From Bordetella parapertussis (GTDB taxonomy: Bacteria; Pseudomonadota; Gammaproteobacteria; Burkholderiales; Burkholderiaceae_B), in contig CAMBFI010000002.1 in assembly GCA_945865935.1 (NCBI GenBank), positions 276,083 through 340,082 of the forward strand: a stretch of DNA of 64,000 bases, in the 5' to 3' direction. Below the pieces are notes generated by a model that was not told the DNA's origin, did not search any database, and saw only the letters and a list, made by a program, of their open reading frames with translations. The position numbers were made by a program, and so were the translations under genes. This document shows, one piece after another, positions 27,108 to 36,492 of the stretch; the first letter of the stretch is position 1; each line of letters opens with the position of its first letter.

Positions 27108-29786
27108 TTATTCGCTTGCAGTCGTTTTCGCCGCTTTTTTTGCAACCTTCTTCACAGCTTTTTTAGCCGCTTTTTTCACAGTAGCTTTTTTAGCTGGTGT
27201 TGTTGCCACGGCTTTTTTGGCTGTCTTAGTCGCTGTTTTCGTTGCGGTTTTAGTCGCAGTTTTAGTCGCTTTCTTAGCAGGAGTTTTAGCAGCCGTCTTG
27301 CTCGCAGTCTTGCTTGCTGTTTTGCGGCCAGGCTTATCCGGACGCGCCTCGAACTCAAAGCTCACTTTGCCCTCTGCACCACGGGAAAGGTAGGCCTTGA
27401 ACTTGCGATTGGTGCGGCTCGACACAAACCCCTCTAGCAAATCTGTTTTTCCAGTTGCTAGCAACTTAACCATTTGGTCGGGGCCGACTTCCTGCTGGAG
27501 GATCACTTTTCCAGAGCGGAAGTCGCAATTGCGCTCAGGGCCGACCGATTTTTCGCAGATGTAGCTCATGCCGTGCTCATACACCGGTGCTGTGCATTTC
27601 GGGCAGGGGCCTAGCGCCGTACGCTCCGAAAAGTCAACCGGTTCATTGGACTCTTCATCTCGCTGACCAAAATCGAATTCCAACTTTGAATCAGGATCAA
27701 GCTTCAAAATAGCCGCAAATGGACGACCCATTTTGCTGATGAAACCCTGCAAAGGTCCAATGTGTTTGTCCGTAATCAAGGTCTCGACCTCAACCGGCTC
27801 AAACGTACGGCCTCCGGGGTGCTTGCCAATTGAAAAATCACATTTTGTACATGCATAGCGCCGATAATTTTCTTTGACCTCTGCGCCACATTTAGGGCAG
27901 GGTGTCTGCAGGCTCACATAGTCGCCTGGCACCGTATCGCGGTCGTATTCCTTCGCGCGTTTCACAATCACTTGTGTCATCTGTGCAATTTCTTGCATAA
28001 ACGCCAAGCGCTCGAGCTCACCTTGTTCGATTTGTTTGAGCTTGTGTTCCCATTCGCCCGTCAACTCCGGAGAGGTCAGTTCTTTAACGTCCAAACCATT
28101 GAGCAGCGTCATCAGTTGACGCGCCTTAGCAGTCGGAACCAAGTCACGGCCTTCACGGCGTAAATAGTTTTCGTTGAGCAAGCCCTCGATAATGGATGCG
28201 CGCGTAGCCGGCGTGCCTAACCCACGCTCGGACATCGCCTGCGCGAAATCGTCATCATCCACAAGCTTTCCCGCACCTTCCATCGCAGACAGCAACGTGC
28301 CCTCGTTATAGCGTGCCGGAGGTTTCGTCACTAAGGCGACGCCCTCGACTTCTTCAGTGCGGACCTTCTCGCCTTCGGCTACCGCAACAAGGGTGGCGTC
28401 TTCGCTCAAGACCTCACGACCCCAAACGACCAGCCAACCCGGCGAGACCAACACCTTACCTGCAGACTTGAACTTGTGCGATTGCACGATCGTTGTGCGT
28501 GTCGTCTCGCGATACTCAGCAGGAGGGAAAAAGATCGATAGAAAGCGCTTGACCACCAAGTCATATAACTTGGCTTCGGCGTCACTCAATTCTTTTGGGA
28601 TTTGCAACGTTGGGATAATCGCAAAGTGATCCGACACTTTTTTGTTATCGAAAATTCGCTTGTTAGGTTTGACCCAACCATTTTTAGCGATCGTCGCGGC
28701 ATGCGGTGCTAAGCCTTTGCTTACGCCACTACCTTCGGCGAGCGCATCCATCGTCGCCTTCACGGTGTTGATGTAGTCCTCAGGCAAATGCTTGGAATCC
28801 GTTCGCGGATAGGTCAAGGCCTTGTGACGCTCGTAAAGACTTTGCGCCAACGACAAGGTGGTTTTTGCCGAAAACCCAAAGCGGCCGTTTGCCTCACGCT
28901 GCAAAGACGTCAAATCAAACAATGCTGGGGCAGCTTCCGTTTTGGGCTTCGCCACTTCATTGACTATGCCGGGCTGGTTACGGCATGCGGCAACCACGCT
29001 TTTTGCAGCCGCCTCCGCCCATAACCGCGATTCGTGCTGCGCGGGATCTTCCGCATTCTTTTTAAATTCCGGATCAAACCACTTGCCTTCATACAAACCA
29101 CCGGCTGCAACAAACGTCGCGCGCACTTCCCAATAATTGCGCGGCTCGAAGCGTCGAATTTTCTCTTCGCGCTCAAACACAATGGCCAGCGTAGGCGTCT
29201 GGACACGACCGACAGGCGTTTTAAAAAATCCGCCATCCTTGCTGTTGAACGCGGTCATGGCACGCGTGCCATTAATGCCCACCAGCCAATCGGCCTCGGC
29301 CCGCGAACGCGCAGCAGCCTCTAGCGGCTTCATCGTGTCGTCGGTGCGCAATTGCGTAAACGCTTCGCGGATCGCATCTTGCGTCATCGATTGCAACCAC
29401 AGGCGCTGCACCGGCTTTTTTTGCGACGCATATTGCTCGATGTAGCGAAAGATCAGTTCGCCTTCTCGACCAGCGTCACAAGCATTAATGAGGGCGGAGA
29501 CATCTTTGCGCTTAATCAGTCGCACCAACATTTTGAGTCGTTCGGCTGACCGCTTATCACTTGGCCCGAGCTCAAACTGGGGAGGAATCACGGGAAGGTG
29601 GTTAAAACTCCACTTTCCCTTGACGGGGTCATTCGGTGCTACCAAGCTCAACAGGTGGCCCACGCTTGAGGACAACACATATTTGTCGTTCTCAAAGTAG
29701 TCGCCCTCGCGCGTAAAACCGCCTAGCGCTCTAGAAATATCAAGGGCGACCGAGGGTTTCTCAGCAATTATTAGTGTCTTAGTCAT
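27108..29786 (-). CDS. topB: DNA topoisomerase III with histone-H1-like tail
   Basis: The 892-residue type IA topoisomerase passes single strands to decatenate or relax DNA. The Toprim domain has EKPS at 9-12 and DAGREGE at 104-110, and the catalytic tyrosine is Tyr326 in LTYPRTDS. Two cysteine clusters near the C-terminus (CPKCGAEVKENYRRYACTKCD and CPKCTAPVYEHGMSYIC) are zinc-finger-like. The last 70 or so residues are repeats of Lys, Thr and Ala such as KTASKTA and KTATKTA, ending in AAKKAVKKVAKKAAK, like bacterial histone H1 proteins. The tail probably adds DNA binding. A hairpin lies just before the start. Confidence 0.95.
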   Translation of the reverse strand: MTKTLIIAEKPSVALDISRALGGFTREGDYFENDKYVLSSSVGHLLSLVAPNDPVKGKWSFNHLPVIPPQFELGPSDKRSAERLKMLVRLIKRKDVSALINACDAGREGELIFRYIEQYASQKKPVQRLWLQSMTQDAIREAFTQLRTDDTMKPLEAAARSRAEADWLVGINGTRAMTAFNSKDGGFFKTPVGRVQTPTLAIVFEREEKIRRFEPRNYWEVRATFVAAGGLYEGKWFDPEFKKNAEDPAQHESRLWAEAAAKSVVAACRNQPGIVNEVAKPKTEAAPALFDLTSLQREANGRFGFSAKTTLSLAQSLYERHKALTYPRTDSKHLPEDYINTVKATMDALAEGSGVSKGLAPHAATIAKNGWVKPNKRIFDNKKVSDHFAIIPTLQIPKELSDAEAKLYDLVVKRFLSIFFPPAEYRETTRTTIVQSHKFKSAGKVLVSPGWLVVWGREVLSEDATLVAVAEGEKVRTEEVEGVALVTKPPARYNEGTLLSAMEGAGKLVDDDDFAQAMSERGLGTPATRASIIEGLLNENYLRREGRDLVPTAKARQLMTLLNGLDVKELTSPELTGEWEHKLKQIEQGELERLAFMQEIAQMTQVIVKRAKEYDRDTVPGDYVSLQTPCPKCGAEVKENYRRYACTKCDFSIGKHPGGRTFEPVEVETLITDKHIGPLQGFISKMGRPFAAILKLDPDSKLEFDFGQRDEESNEPVDFSERTALGPCPKCTAPVYEHGMSYICEKSVGPERNCDFRSGKVILQQEVGPDQMVKLLATGKTDLLEGFVSSRTNRKFKAYLSRGAEGKVSFEFEARPDKPGRKTASKTASKTAAKTPAKKATKTATKTATKTATKTAKKAVATTPAKKATVKKAAKKAVKKVAKKAAKTTASE

Positions 29787-29799
29787 TCTTATCCATTCT

Positions 29800-29829
29800 G
29801 ACCCACGCCTACAAATAGGCGGTCGGGTC
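29800..29829 (-). promoter_or_regulatory. Hairpin between gluQRS and topB
   Basis: CGCCTA/TAGGCG with a CAAA loop (29806-29821) is extended by GACCC/GGGTC on the outside. It lies about 14 bases before the topB ATG in the transcribed leader and has no T run, so it may affect translation or mRNA processing. Confidence 0.4.
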
Positions 29830-29845
29830 CATGCGTTAATTCAAG

Positions 29846-30778
29846 CTAGCGCGGATCATAAGGGCGCCGGGGAGTGCCGTGCAAGTTAGCACGACTCGCC
29901 CCCTGTGCCCAAATCGACAAGGCTGCGGACCAAAATGTCTCTATATTAGTGGCAACCACTCTTTCAAACCCTAAGTCTACCCAAGCCTGCTGTAAGACTT
30001 CAAGCGGTCGGTCTAAGTCAAGCGCCTTCGCTCCATTTTGTTTTGAAAGCTTCATCCCCTGTTGATCGACCACCAGCGGCACATGTAAGACGGTCGGCTG
30101 CGTGTACCCAAAGATTTCACGAAGCATGTTTTGCCTGGCTGTGCTTGTAAGTAAGTCTTCACCTCGAACGATCGCTGTGATCTGTTGTGCGGCATCATCG
30201 ACGACCGCAGCAAGCTGATAGGCCCAAACCCCATCCGCACGCCTGACTACAAAATCACCCACTGCATGTGCGATATCTTGCTCCATCCAGCCTTGCCAGC
30301 GGTCCTCGAACCGATAGGTGCCCTCTGGTACTCGGACCCGCCATGAAAGCGGCTGGCGGCCTGCTGGGAGCCCCAGACGGCAGGTTCCGGGGTAGGGGTG
30401 CTCTCCATCCGAGCGTCTTAAAGGGCCTTGGACAGCCGAGTCCGCGATTTCTCGACGCGTACATCCGCAGGGATAAACGAGATTTAAGGACTGAAGGGTA
30501 TCAAATGACGACTGATAGGCAGACATTCGACGAGATTGAAAGACAATGTCCTCATCCCACACCATGCCGAGTGCTCGCAGTTGACTCAAAATGGTCTCAA
30601 CTGCGCCAGCAGCGTTGCGCGGGGTGTCCAAATCCTCAATGCGCAGTAGCCACTTGCCGCCTTTGGCGCGCGCGTCTGCGTAACTCGCAACCGCGGCCAC
30701 CGCGGACCCCGCGTGAAGCGGCCCGCTTGGGCTGGGCGCAAACCGTCCGCGGTACGAAGACAAAGCAGGGGCCGACAA
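29846..30778 (-). CDS. gluQRS: Glutamyl-Q tRNA(Asp) synthetase
   Basis: The 310-residue enzyme attaches glutamate to queuosine in tRNA-Asp. It resembles the catalytic part of glutamyl-tRNA synthetase without the anticodon-binding domain. Visible are [14 protein letters not shown] (HIGH-class motif, about 11-24), RIEDLD, a zinc site with CGC and YPGTC, and the KMSKS-class KLSKQNG. The length is right for the family. It follows smg with a 5-bp gap on the same strand and precedes topB. Confidence 0.93.
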   Translation of the reverse strand: MSAPALSSYRGRFAPSPSGPLHAGSAVAAVASYADARAKGGKWLLRIEDLDTPRNAAGAVETILSQLRALGMVWDEDIVFQSRRMSAYQSSFDTLQSLNLVYPCGCTRREIADSAVQGPLRRSDGEHPYPGTCRLGLPAGRQPLSWRVRVPEGTYRFEDRWQGWMEQDIAHAVGDFVVRRADGVWAYQLAAVVDDAAQQITAIVRGEDLLTSTARQNMLREIFGYTQPTVLHVPLVVDQQGMKLSKQNGAKALDLDRPLEVLQQAWVDLGFERVVATNIETFWSAALSIWAQGASRANLHGTPRRPYDPR

Positions 30779-30783
30779 GCTAA

Positions 30784-31242
30784 TCAGTGCAGCAAACGAT
30801 CGCCGTCATCACGCAGAAGCTCTTCGAGGATCAGGTGGTCGACTTCGGCCTCCTGACTCCACAGCACCATCAAGGCGATGATTTTTATTTTCTGCAACGA
30901 AACCGGCCCTTCCGTAGTCGCCATCGCGCGGTCAATCACAATCTCTCGCAACACGGGGGACAAAGCCTCGGTGGCCTCTAGAAACGTGATGAAACCAATC
31001 GCTGTGGCGCCAAGATGTTGCTGCTCGGGGTCGGCGTAGACCCGCGTGCCGTTGCCGGGCGTATGGGCAAGCTCTACACATTGCTCGGTCGTTTCCGCCA
31101 AGCCGACTAGCCAACCGAGCGCATCGTCAATGTCAGTGTGCTCAAACCCGGCAGCAGCGAGGCGCTTGGCCAACACCTCGGCCGAAGGACAGGCCTCAGG
31201 GGTGTAGTAGTTCTCAAACAGATAAACCAGGATATCGAACAT
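30784..31242 (-). CDS. smg: Smg family protein (DUF494)
   Basis: The 152-residue protein begins [20 protein letters not shown] and ends [14 protein letters not shown], the same opening and ending pattern as E. coli Smg. The predicted structure is all helical and there is no signal peptide. Its function is unknown; in many proteobacteria smg sits next to dprA and topA. Here dprA is absent and a topoisomerase III gene is two genes downstream. ATG 31242 gives the family start; a longer frame upstream does not. The ribosome site AGGAG is about 12 bp away, rather far. Confidence 0.9.
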   Translation of the reverse strand: MFDILVYLFENYYTPEACPSAEVLAKRLAAAGFEHTDIDDALGWLVGLAETTEQCVELAHTPGNGTRVYADPEQQHLGATAIGFITFLEATEALSPVLREIVIDRAMATTEGPVSLQKIKIIALMVLWSQEAEVDHLILEELLRDDGDRLLH

Positions 31243-31341
31243 AGTAGCTACGGGCTCCTGTTTTAACCGGGGCAGCCATCGCCCCACGCTGTGATTCCAC
31301 TTTACCCCTAAAAAACAAAAACGACAATCGCCACAGCAAAT

Positions 31342-33354
31342 TTATTTTGCAGGTGCTCGCCAGCGCATAAATTGCGTGGCAACGGCCGGTGTAGCAAGCA
31401 ACAGTCCTGTCAAACCGCTTTCCCAGCCAGGGGCAATAAACAACAGTGCCGCAATCGCAAACACCCACCGCTCCCACGTGCGCATCCCTGTCAAAAAATA
31501 AGCCGAAAAAGATGCTGACAACAGCACCAGGCCAACCATGCAACCACTCAAGGTGATGATAAAGTCTTGCCACGTGAAGCCCTTCAGAACCAACAGCAAC
31601 GAAGGCGAGAATACAAATACGAACGGCACAAGCAATTTACTGATGCCTAATCTAAATGCCGTATTGCCCGTCTGGAATGGGTCGCTTCCGGCCATACCTG
31701 CTGCGGCATACGCCGCAAGTGCTACGGGCGGGGTTAGGTCGGCAAGAATCCCGAAATAAAACACAAACATGTGTGCAGCAAGCGGCTGCACGCCTAGCTG
31801 AACGAGCGTTGGGGCCGCGACAGCCACCATGATGATGTAGTTCGCCGTCGTTGGGATCCCACATCCCATCAAGATGCAAACAATGCCTGTCATCGTCAAG
31901 GCGGCAATTAGCGTGAGCGTTTGCGTGTTTGCCATGAAGTCTGGCAGCACAGAAGACAAGGTGCCGGCAATCGCCTGCGATGCGGCGATCACAATAAACG
32001 ACACCTTGAACCCTACGCCCGTCAGCGTGACCACACCGATCACGATGCCAACCGTACCCGCCGCCGCGCCAACGGCCAGCGCATACTTCGCGCCAATCTC
32101 GAAGGCATCGTAGAGATCGCGCCAGCGCAGCCGCTGGGCTGGATTAAGCATGCCCACTACGATACATGCCGTGATGCCCGCGAACGCCGCCATATAAGGG
32201 GTACGACCACTAACCAACACCCAAATCAAAACAAACAGAGGGATCAACGTAGGCCAACGCTTACGGAACGACTCTTTAAGCTTCGGCATCTCTTCTTCTG
32301 TCAGGCCACGCAAGTTTTGTCGCTTGGCCTCAAAGTGCACTTGCATAAACATGCCAAAAAAATACAGGAAGGCAGGAAAGGCGGCTGCCAGTGCAATATC
32401 TTTGTAAGGGATATTAAGAAACTCAATCATCAAGAACGCAGCGGCGCCCATGATCGGCGGCGTAATCTGCCCACCCGTGCTTGAGGCGGCCTCAACCGCC
32501 GCGGCGAAGTGTCGCGGGTAGCCCACACGGATCATCGCCGGAATCGTCAAGGATCCCACAGTCACCGCGTTCGCTATCGACGAGCCAGACAGCATGCCGA
32601 ACATCGCCGAGCCCACAACAGAGACCTTGGCCGGCCCACCTGCATAGCGCCCGGCAACGGCCGAGGCCACATCCAGAAATAACTGGCCAAGCCCAATCCG
32701 CGTCGCAAGTACGCCAAACAACACGAAGTGAAAAACATACGTGGCCACAACACCAACGGCAACACCATATACGCCCTGACTCGTGAGGTACATATGGTTA
32801 ACAATTTGCGGCCACGTATTGCCGGCATGTTGCAATAATCCTGGGAATACTCTGCCGTACATCGCATAGGCCATAAAGACAATCGCGATGACTGGAAGTG
32901 GCCAACCCATCGCTCGGCGCGTGCCCTCGAGCAAGCCCACCATCAAAATGGTCCCCATCACCACATCAAGCGTCGAGGGATTTCCGACCTTGAAGGCAAG
33001 GTCTTCAAAAATGTACGGGATATATAAAACCGTCAAGGCCAAAGCAACAGCAACAATCCAGTCAAAGAGCGGTACCCCACCCGGTGCAAGCCACGTGGAC
33101 TTCGGTGTTCGGTTGTATGCGCTCTTATTAAAACCAAAGACCAAGAAAATCAGGCTCAATACAAACGCCAAATGCACACCTCGGTGCGTTGACTCTCTGA
33201 GCAAACCAAAGCCCGCGGTGTAATAGTGAAACGCAGACAAGGAAACCAACAAGATCGACACAATCCACGCGGCGACCGGAGTGAGCGGTCGAAACCGAAT
33301 GTCCGGGTCAAATTTTTCCGTTAGTGCCTGTGCTTTGGCTTCATCAATTTGCAT
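31342..33354 (-). CDS. TRAP transporter fused permease (DctQM-type, TAXI system)
   Basis: A 670-residue membrane protein with some 15 or more hydrophobic helices that joins the small and large TRAP permease subunits in one chain. MTGIVCILMGCGIPTTANYIIMVAVAAPTLVQLGV and GSSIANAVTVGSLTIPAM are typical of the large subunit. It uses ion gradients to import substrates delivered by a periplasmic receptor. The receptor gene lies just upstream, separated by a hairpin. The substrate is unknown; related systems take up carboxylates or amino acids. The adjacent carboxylase genes suggest, but do not prove, a branched or unsaturated acid. Confidence 0.93.
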   Translation of the reverse strand: MQIDEAKAQALTEKFDPDIRFRPLTPVAAWIVSILLVSLSAFHYYTAGFGLLRESTHRGVHLAFVLSLIFLVFGFNKSAYNRTPKSTWLAPGGVPLFDWIVAVALALTVLYIPYIFEDLAFKVGNPSTLDVVMGTILMVGLLEGTRRAMGWPLPVIAIVFMAYAMYGRVFPGLLQHAGNTWPQIVNHMYLTSQGVYGVAVGVVATYVFHFVLFGVLATRIGLGQLFLDVASAVAGRYAGGPAKVSVVGSAMFGMLSGSSIANAVTVGSLTIPAMIRVGYPRHFAAAVEAASSTGGQITPPIMGAAAFLMIEFLNIPYKDIALAAAFPAFLYFFGMFMQVHFEAKRQNLRGLTEEEMPKLKESFRKRWPTLIPLFVLIWVLVSGRTPYMAAFAGITACIVVGMLNPAQRLRWRDLYDAFEIGAKYALAVGAAAGTVGIVIGVVTLTGVGFKVSFIVIAASQAIAGTLSSVLPDFMANTQTLTLIAALTMTGIVCILMGCGIPTTANYIIMVAVAAPTLVQLGVQPLAAHMFVFYFGILADLTPPVALAAYAAAGMAGSDPFQTGNTAFRLGISKLLVPFVFVFSPSLLLVLKGFTWQDFIITLSGCMVGLVLLSASFSAYFLTGMRTWERWVFAIAALLFIAPGWESGLTGLLLATPAVATQFMRWRAPAK

Positions 33355-33375
33355 ACAAACTCTCTTTAAATGTTA

Positions 33376-33408
33376 AGGGCGGTATCACGCTCGCGCGATC
33401 ACCGCCCT
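33376..33408 (-). promoter_or_regulatory. Intra-operon hairpin between TRAP receptor and permease
   Basis: AGGGCGGT (33376-33383) pairs perfectly with ACCGCCCT (33401-33408), with further pairing possible in the 17-nt loop. It lies between the receptor stop and the permease start. Such hairpins often protect the receptor mRNA or partly terminate transcription, so the receptor is made in excess. Confidence 0.6.
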
Positions 33409-33465
33409 ACGATCTACATATTTTTCTTTACACAGCGCGCTGTCGTGCCTGCGCTGAACATAAAG

Positions 33466-34428
33466 TTACTTCAATAAACCAATCTCTTTATAAAACTTCT
33501 CTGCACCAGGATGAAAAGGAATCCCTGCACCAACCACCGCATTGGCTGGCGTGATGAACTTGCCTTTGGCATGGCCAGCTGCGAGTGTCTTTTGTGCGGC
33601 GTCAGAGTAAACAGCTTTAACAATTTGATACACCACCGACTCTGGCTGCTTGGCGGACGTCACCCACTGTGCGTTCACCGAGATCGTCTTGACTTCGCCG
33701 ATACCTTGGTACGTACCGCCTGCAATGCTATCTGGCGTAAAGAAACGCTGCTGGCTGAGCAACTTATCGATCTGTGGGCCAACAATCGGCACCAACTCAA
33801 CACCGCCTGCTCCCGTTGCCAATTCTGCGATAGCCGCAATCGGCGCTCCACCCACGACAAAGAAGGCATCCAGCCCGCCGTCTTTCATTTTCTCACCGGC
33901 TTGACTGTGCTTCAGATATTCGGCTTTCACATCCTTGTCGGTCATACCGTAGGCGCCCATAATCAAACGCACGTCAACCAAGGTTCCCGAGCCAGGCTCA
34001 TCCATCGACACGCGCTTACCACGCAGATCAGCGACGGATTTGATTCCCGAACCCTTTTTAACCACGAGGTGAATGCTTTCTGGATAAAGCGTACCGATCA
34101 GGCGCAGATCCGCTGCTTTAGGCTTACCTTCAAACGTCCCGGTTCCGCTAAACGCCCAAAAGGCAACGTCTGATTGACTAAATCCAGACTCAAGGGAGCC
34201 GCCCACGATGCCGTTTACGTTTGCGACAGACCCGTTTGTGGCCACTGCCGACGCAATAAGCTTTCCAGGCTGCGTGACTAAGTTACCAATCATGCCGCCT
34301 ACTGGGTAGTATGTACCGCCAGTTCCGCCCGTACCAATACGGAAGAACTGTTGCGCCTGTGCAGGCGCCGCAACGGCAGCTATGACTGCAGCCGCGCTTA
34401 AAACTTTGATCCAGGATTTAAGTGACAT
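33466..34428 (-). CDS. TAXI-family TRAP solute receptor
   Basis: The 320-residue periplasmic binding protein has a signal peptide ending at AQA (about 25) and the TAXI opening FFRIGTGGTGGTYYPVGG. The remainder has the two-lobed binding-protein pattern. It delivers substrate to the fused permease encoded downstream. ATG 34428 has GGAG at a proper distance; the longer frame adds no signal-like sequence. It starts 46 bp after the biotin carboxylase subunit ends on the same strand, so the transporter and carboxylase could share a transcript. Confidence 0.93.
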   Translation of the reverse strand: MSLKSWIKVLSAAAVIAAVAAPAQAQQFFRIGTGGTGGTYYPVGGMIGNLVTQPGKLIASAVATNGSVANVNGIVGGSLESGFSQSDVAFWAFSGTGTFEGKPKAADLRLIGTLYPESIHLVVKKGSGIKSVADLRGKRVSMDEPGSGTLVDVRLIMGAYGMTDKDVKAEYLKHSQAGEKMKDGGLDAFFVVGGAPIAAIAELATGAGGVELVPIVGPQIDKLLSQQRFFTPDSIAGGTYQGIGEVKTISVNAQWVTSAKQPESVVYQIVKAVYSDAAQKTLAAGHAKGKFITPANAVVGAGIPFHPGAEKFYKEIGLLK

Positions 34429-34474
34429 GAGAGAACTCCCCGTTAAAGACATCTAATTGTGACATAAAAATTCC

Positions 34475-36472
34475 TTACTGTTCTAGGCTAATTAACACTG
34501 CGCCTTCGGCCACCTGCTCGCCCAAGCCAAAATAGATATTTTCTACAACGCCATCAGCCCCAGCCACGATGGTGTGCTCCATTTTCATGGCCTCCATCAC
34601 TAAGAGCGCTTGCCCGCGCTTCACTTTGTCGCCCACCTGCACCTCGATTGCGATGATTTTTCCTGGCATTGGGGCTGTTAAGCTCCCCGCGTGATCGGCC
34701 TCGGCCTGCCCAGCACTTGCCAACGCGTCTTTCAAAAACAGCGTCTCGCACTTGCCCATCACAAACACATCGATTCGTGTGCCTTGGCGCACAACCGTGC
34801 CGGCAAGTTGACCATTTCCCATCAAGAGCGTCACGCTCTGGGCATACGGACTGCCCGCGGCTTGCGAACCCACCTCTACCGTTGTGCGATGCGCTGCAAC
34901 AGCCAAGGTCAACTGTCCCTCGACCATCTCAATCACAACATCTTGTGTGCTCTCTGCATCCTGAAAGCTCAGGGTGCGCGCGTATTTCCCATCAACACGC
35001 CAGCCATCGCGCTCAGCCCAAGGGTCCTGCGTTCCAGTCTCTTTTTCTTGTTCCAGCACAGCGGCGGTGGCAAGGAGTAAGGCCTCTCGCGTTGCGGGTG
35101 TCGGGGCTGGCAATAACGTTTCGCGGCGTCGTTCAATCAAGCCCGTATCTAAATCTGCTTGGGCAAACGCCTCGTCACCCATCAAGCGACTCAAAAAGGC
35201 AACGTTCGTATGCACACCAACAATTTGCGTCGCCGCTAGGGCACGTAACATCCGAGCACGCGCCTGCTCCCTGTCTGCCCCGCGCACTATGAGCTTGGCA
35301 ATCATCGGGTCGTAATAGGGCGAAATCGCATCGCCTGCACGCACACCACCATCCACCCGTACATCCGCATTCGTAAACGCATCATGCATCGGAAATTCCA
35401 GATGCATTAACCGTCCAATCGACGGCAAAAAATCCTTGTCTGCATTTTCCGCATAGATCCGCGCTTCGATTGCATGACCGCACCGCTGCAGCTCTTGTTG
35501 GGTCTTAGGCAACCGCTCACCCGATGCCACTCGCAACTGCCACTCGACCAGATCCAATCCTGTGATCATTTCTGTGACCGGATGTTCCACCTGTAGCCGA
35601 GTGTTCATTTCCATGAAATAAAACTTTCCATCAGGCTCAGCAATAAACTCTACCGTCCCCGCGCCAACGTAATTAACCGCGCGCGCCGCCGCAATCGCCG
35701 CCTCGCCCATCGCCTGGCGACGCGCGTCTGTCATGCCAGGGGCCGGCGCCTCTTCAATCACCTTTTGATGCCTACGCTGTACCGAACAATCACGCTCAAA
35801 CAAATAGACATGCTGATTGTGCGTATCGGAAAAAACTTGTATTTCAATATGGCGCGGCTTTTGAAGGTAACGTTCAATTAAGACCTTGTCGTCGCCAAAG
35901 CTCGCGATCGCCTCGCGCTTACAAGACGTCAGCGCTGCAATGAAATCTTTAGATGCCATCACCACGCGCATCCCCTTGCCACCGCCGCCCGCGCTCGCCT
36001 TGATCAAAACGGGATACCCCATTGCATCGGCTTGTTGTCGCAAAAACTCGGGTGCTTGTTCATCACCATGGTAGCCCGGCACAAGCGGCACGCCAGCTTT
36101 CTGCATCAGCGTCTTCGCTGCAGATTTGCTTCCCATCGCTGCGATTGCTGAGGCGGGTGGTCCAACAAAGCTAATGCCGGCGTTTGTGCACGCCTGCGCA
36201 AACGCTTCGTTTTCGGATAAGAAACCGTAGCCCGGATGAATCGCCTGCGCGCCATGTTCAAGGGCAACACGCAAAATATCATCGGCCTTAAGGTAACTTT
36301 CACTTGCGGGCGCGGGACCTAAACGCACCGCCACATCGCATGCAGCGACATGCTTTGATTCAGCATCCGCATCGGAATACACGGCGATAGTCTTAATGCC
36401 AAGACGGCGCGCCGTCGCCGCTACACGGCAAGCAATTTCACCACGGTTAGCAATCAATAAAGTAGTAAACAC
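34475..36472 (-). CDS. Acyl-CoA carboxylase alpha subunit (biotin carboxylase plus biotin carrier), probably methylcrotonyl-CoA
   Basis: The 665-residue protein uses ATP and bicarbonate to carboxylate its own biotin. The biotin carboxylase start TTLLIANRGEIACRV is present, then ATP-grasp motifs such as KASAGGGGKGMRVV and FYFMEMNTRLQVEHPVTE, and a C-terminal carrier domain with the biotinylated lysine in MEAMKMEH (about Lys630). The start is GTG 36472 with AAGGA upstream; the longer frame into the beta subunit gene is not believable. With the beta subunit it should carboxylate 3-methylcrotonyl-CoA in leucine breakdown; propionyl-, acetyl- or geranyl-CoA are alternatives. Confidence 0.92.
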   Translation of the reverse strand: MFTTLLIANRGEIACRVAATARRLGIKTIAVYSDADAESKHVAACDVAVRLGPAPASESYLKADDILRVALEHGAQAIHPGYGFLSENEAFAQACTNAGISFVGPPASAIAAMGSKSAAKTLMQKAGVPLVPGYHGDEQAPEFLRQQADAMGYPVLIKASAGGGGKGMRVVMASKDFIAALTSCKREAIASFGDDKVLIERYLQKPRHIEIQVFSDTHNQHVYLFERDCSVQRRHQKVIEEAPAPGMTDARRQAMGEAAIAAARAVNYVGAGTVEFIAEPDGKFYFMEMNTRLQVEHPVTEMITGLDLVEWQLRVASGERLPKTQQELQRCGHAIEARIYAENADKDFLPSIGRLMHLEFPMHDAFTNADVRVDGGVRAGDAISPYYDPMIAKLIVRGADREQARARMLRALAATQIVGVHTNVAFLSRLMGDEAFAQADLDTGLIERRRETLLPAPTPATREALLLATAAVLEQEKETGTQDPWAERDGWRVDGKYARTLSFQDAESTQDVVIEMVEGQLTLAVAAHRTTVEVGSQAAGSPYAQSVTLLMGNGQLAGTVVRQGTRIDVFVMGKCETLFLKDALASAGQAEADHAGSLTAPMPGKIIAIEVQVGDKVKRGQALLVMEAMKMEHTIVAGADGVVENIYFGLGEQVAEGAVLISLEQ

Positions 36473-36492
36473 GCTGATTCCTTTTGAATGCC

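Noticed and set aside
27108..27360. Plus-strand frame through the topB tail (Phe/Ala/Val-rich)
   Set aside because: It is the antisense of Lys/Ala/Thr repeats, which makes a false hydrophobic protein.
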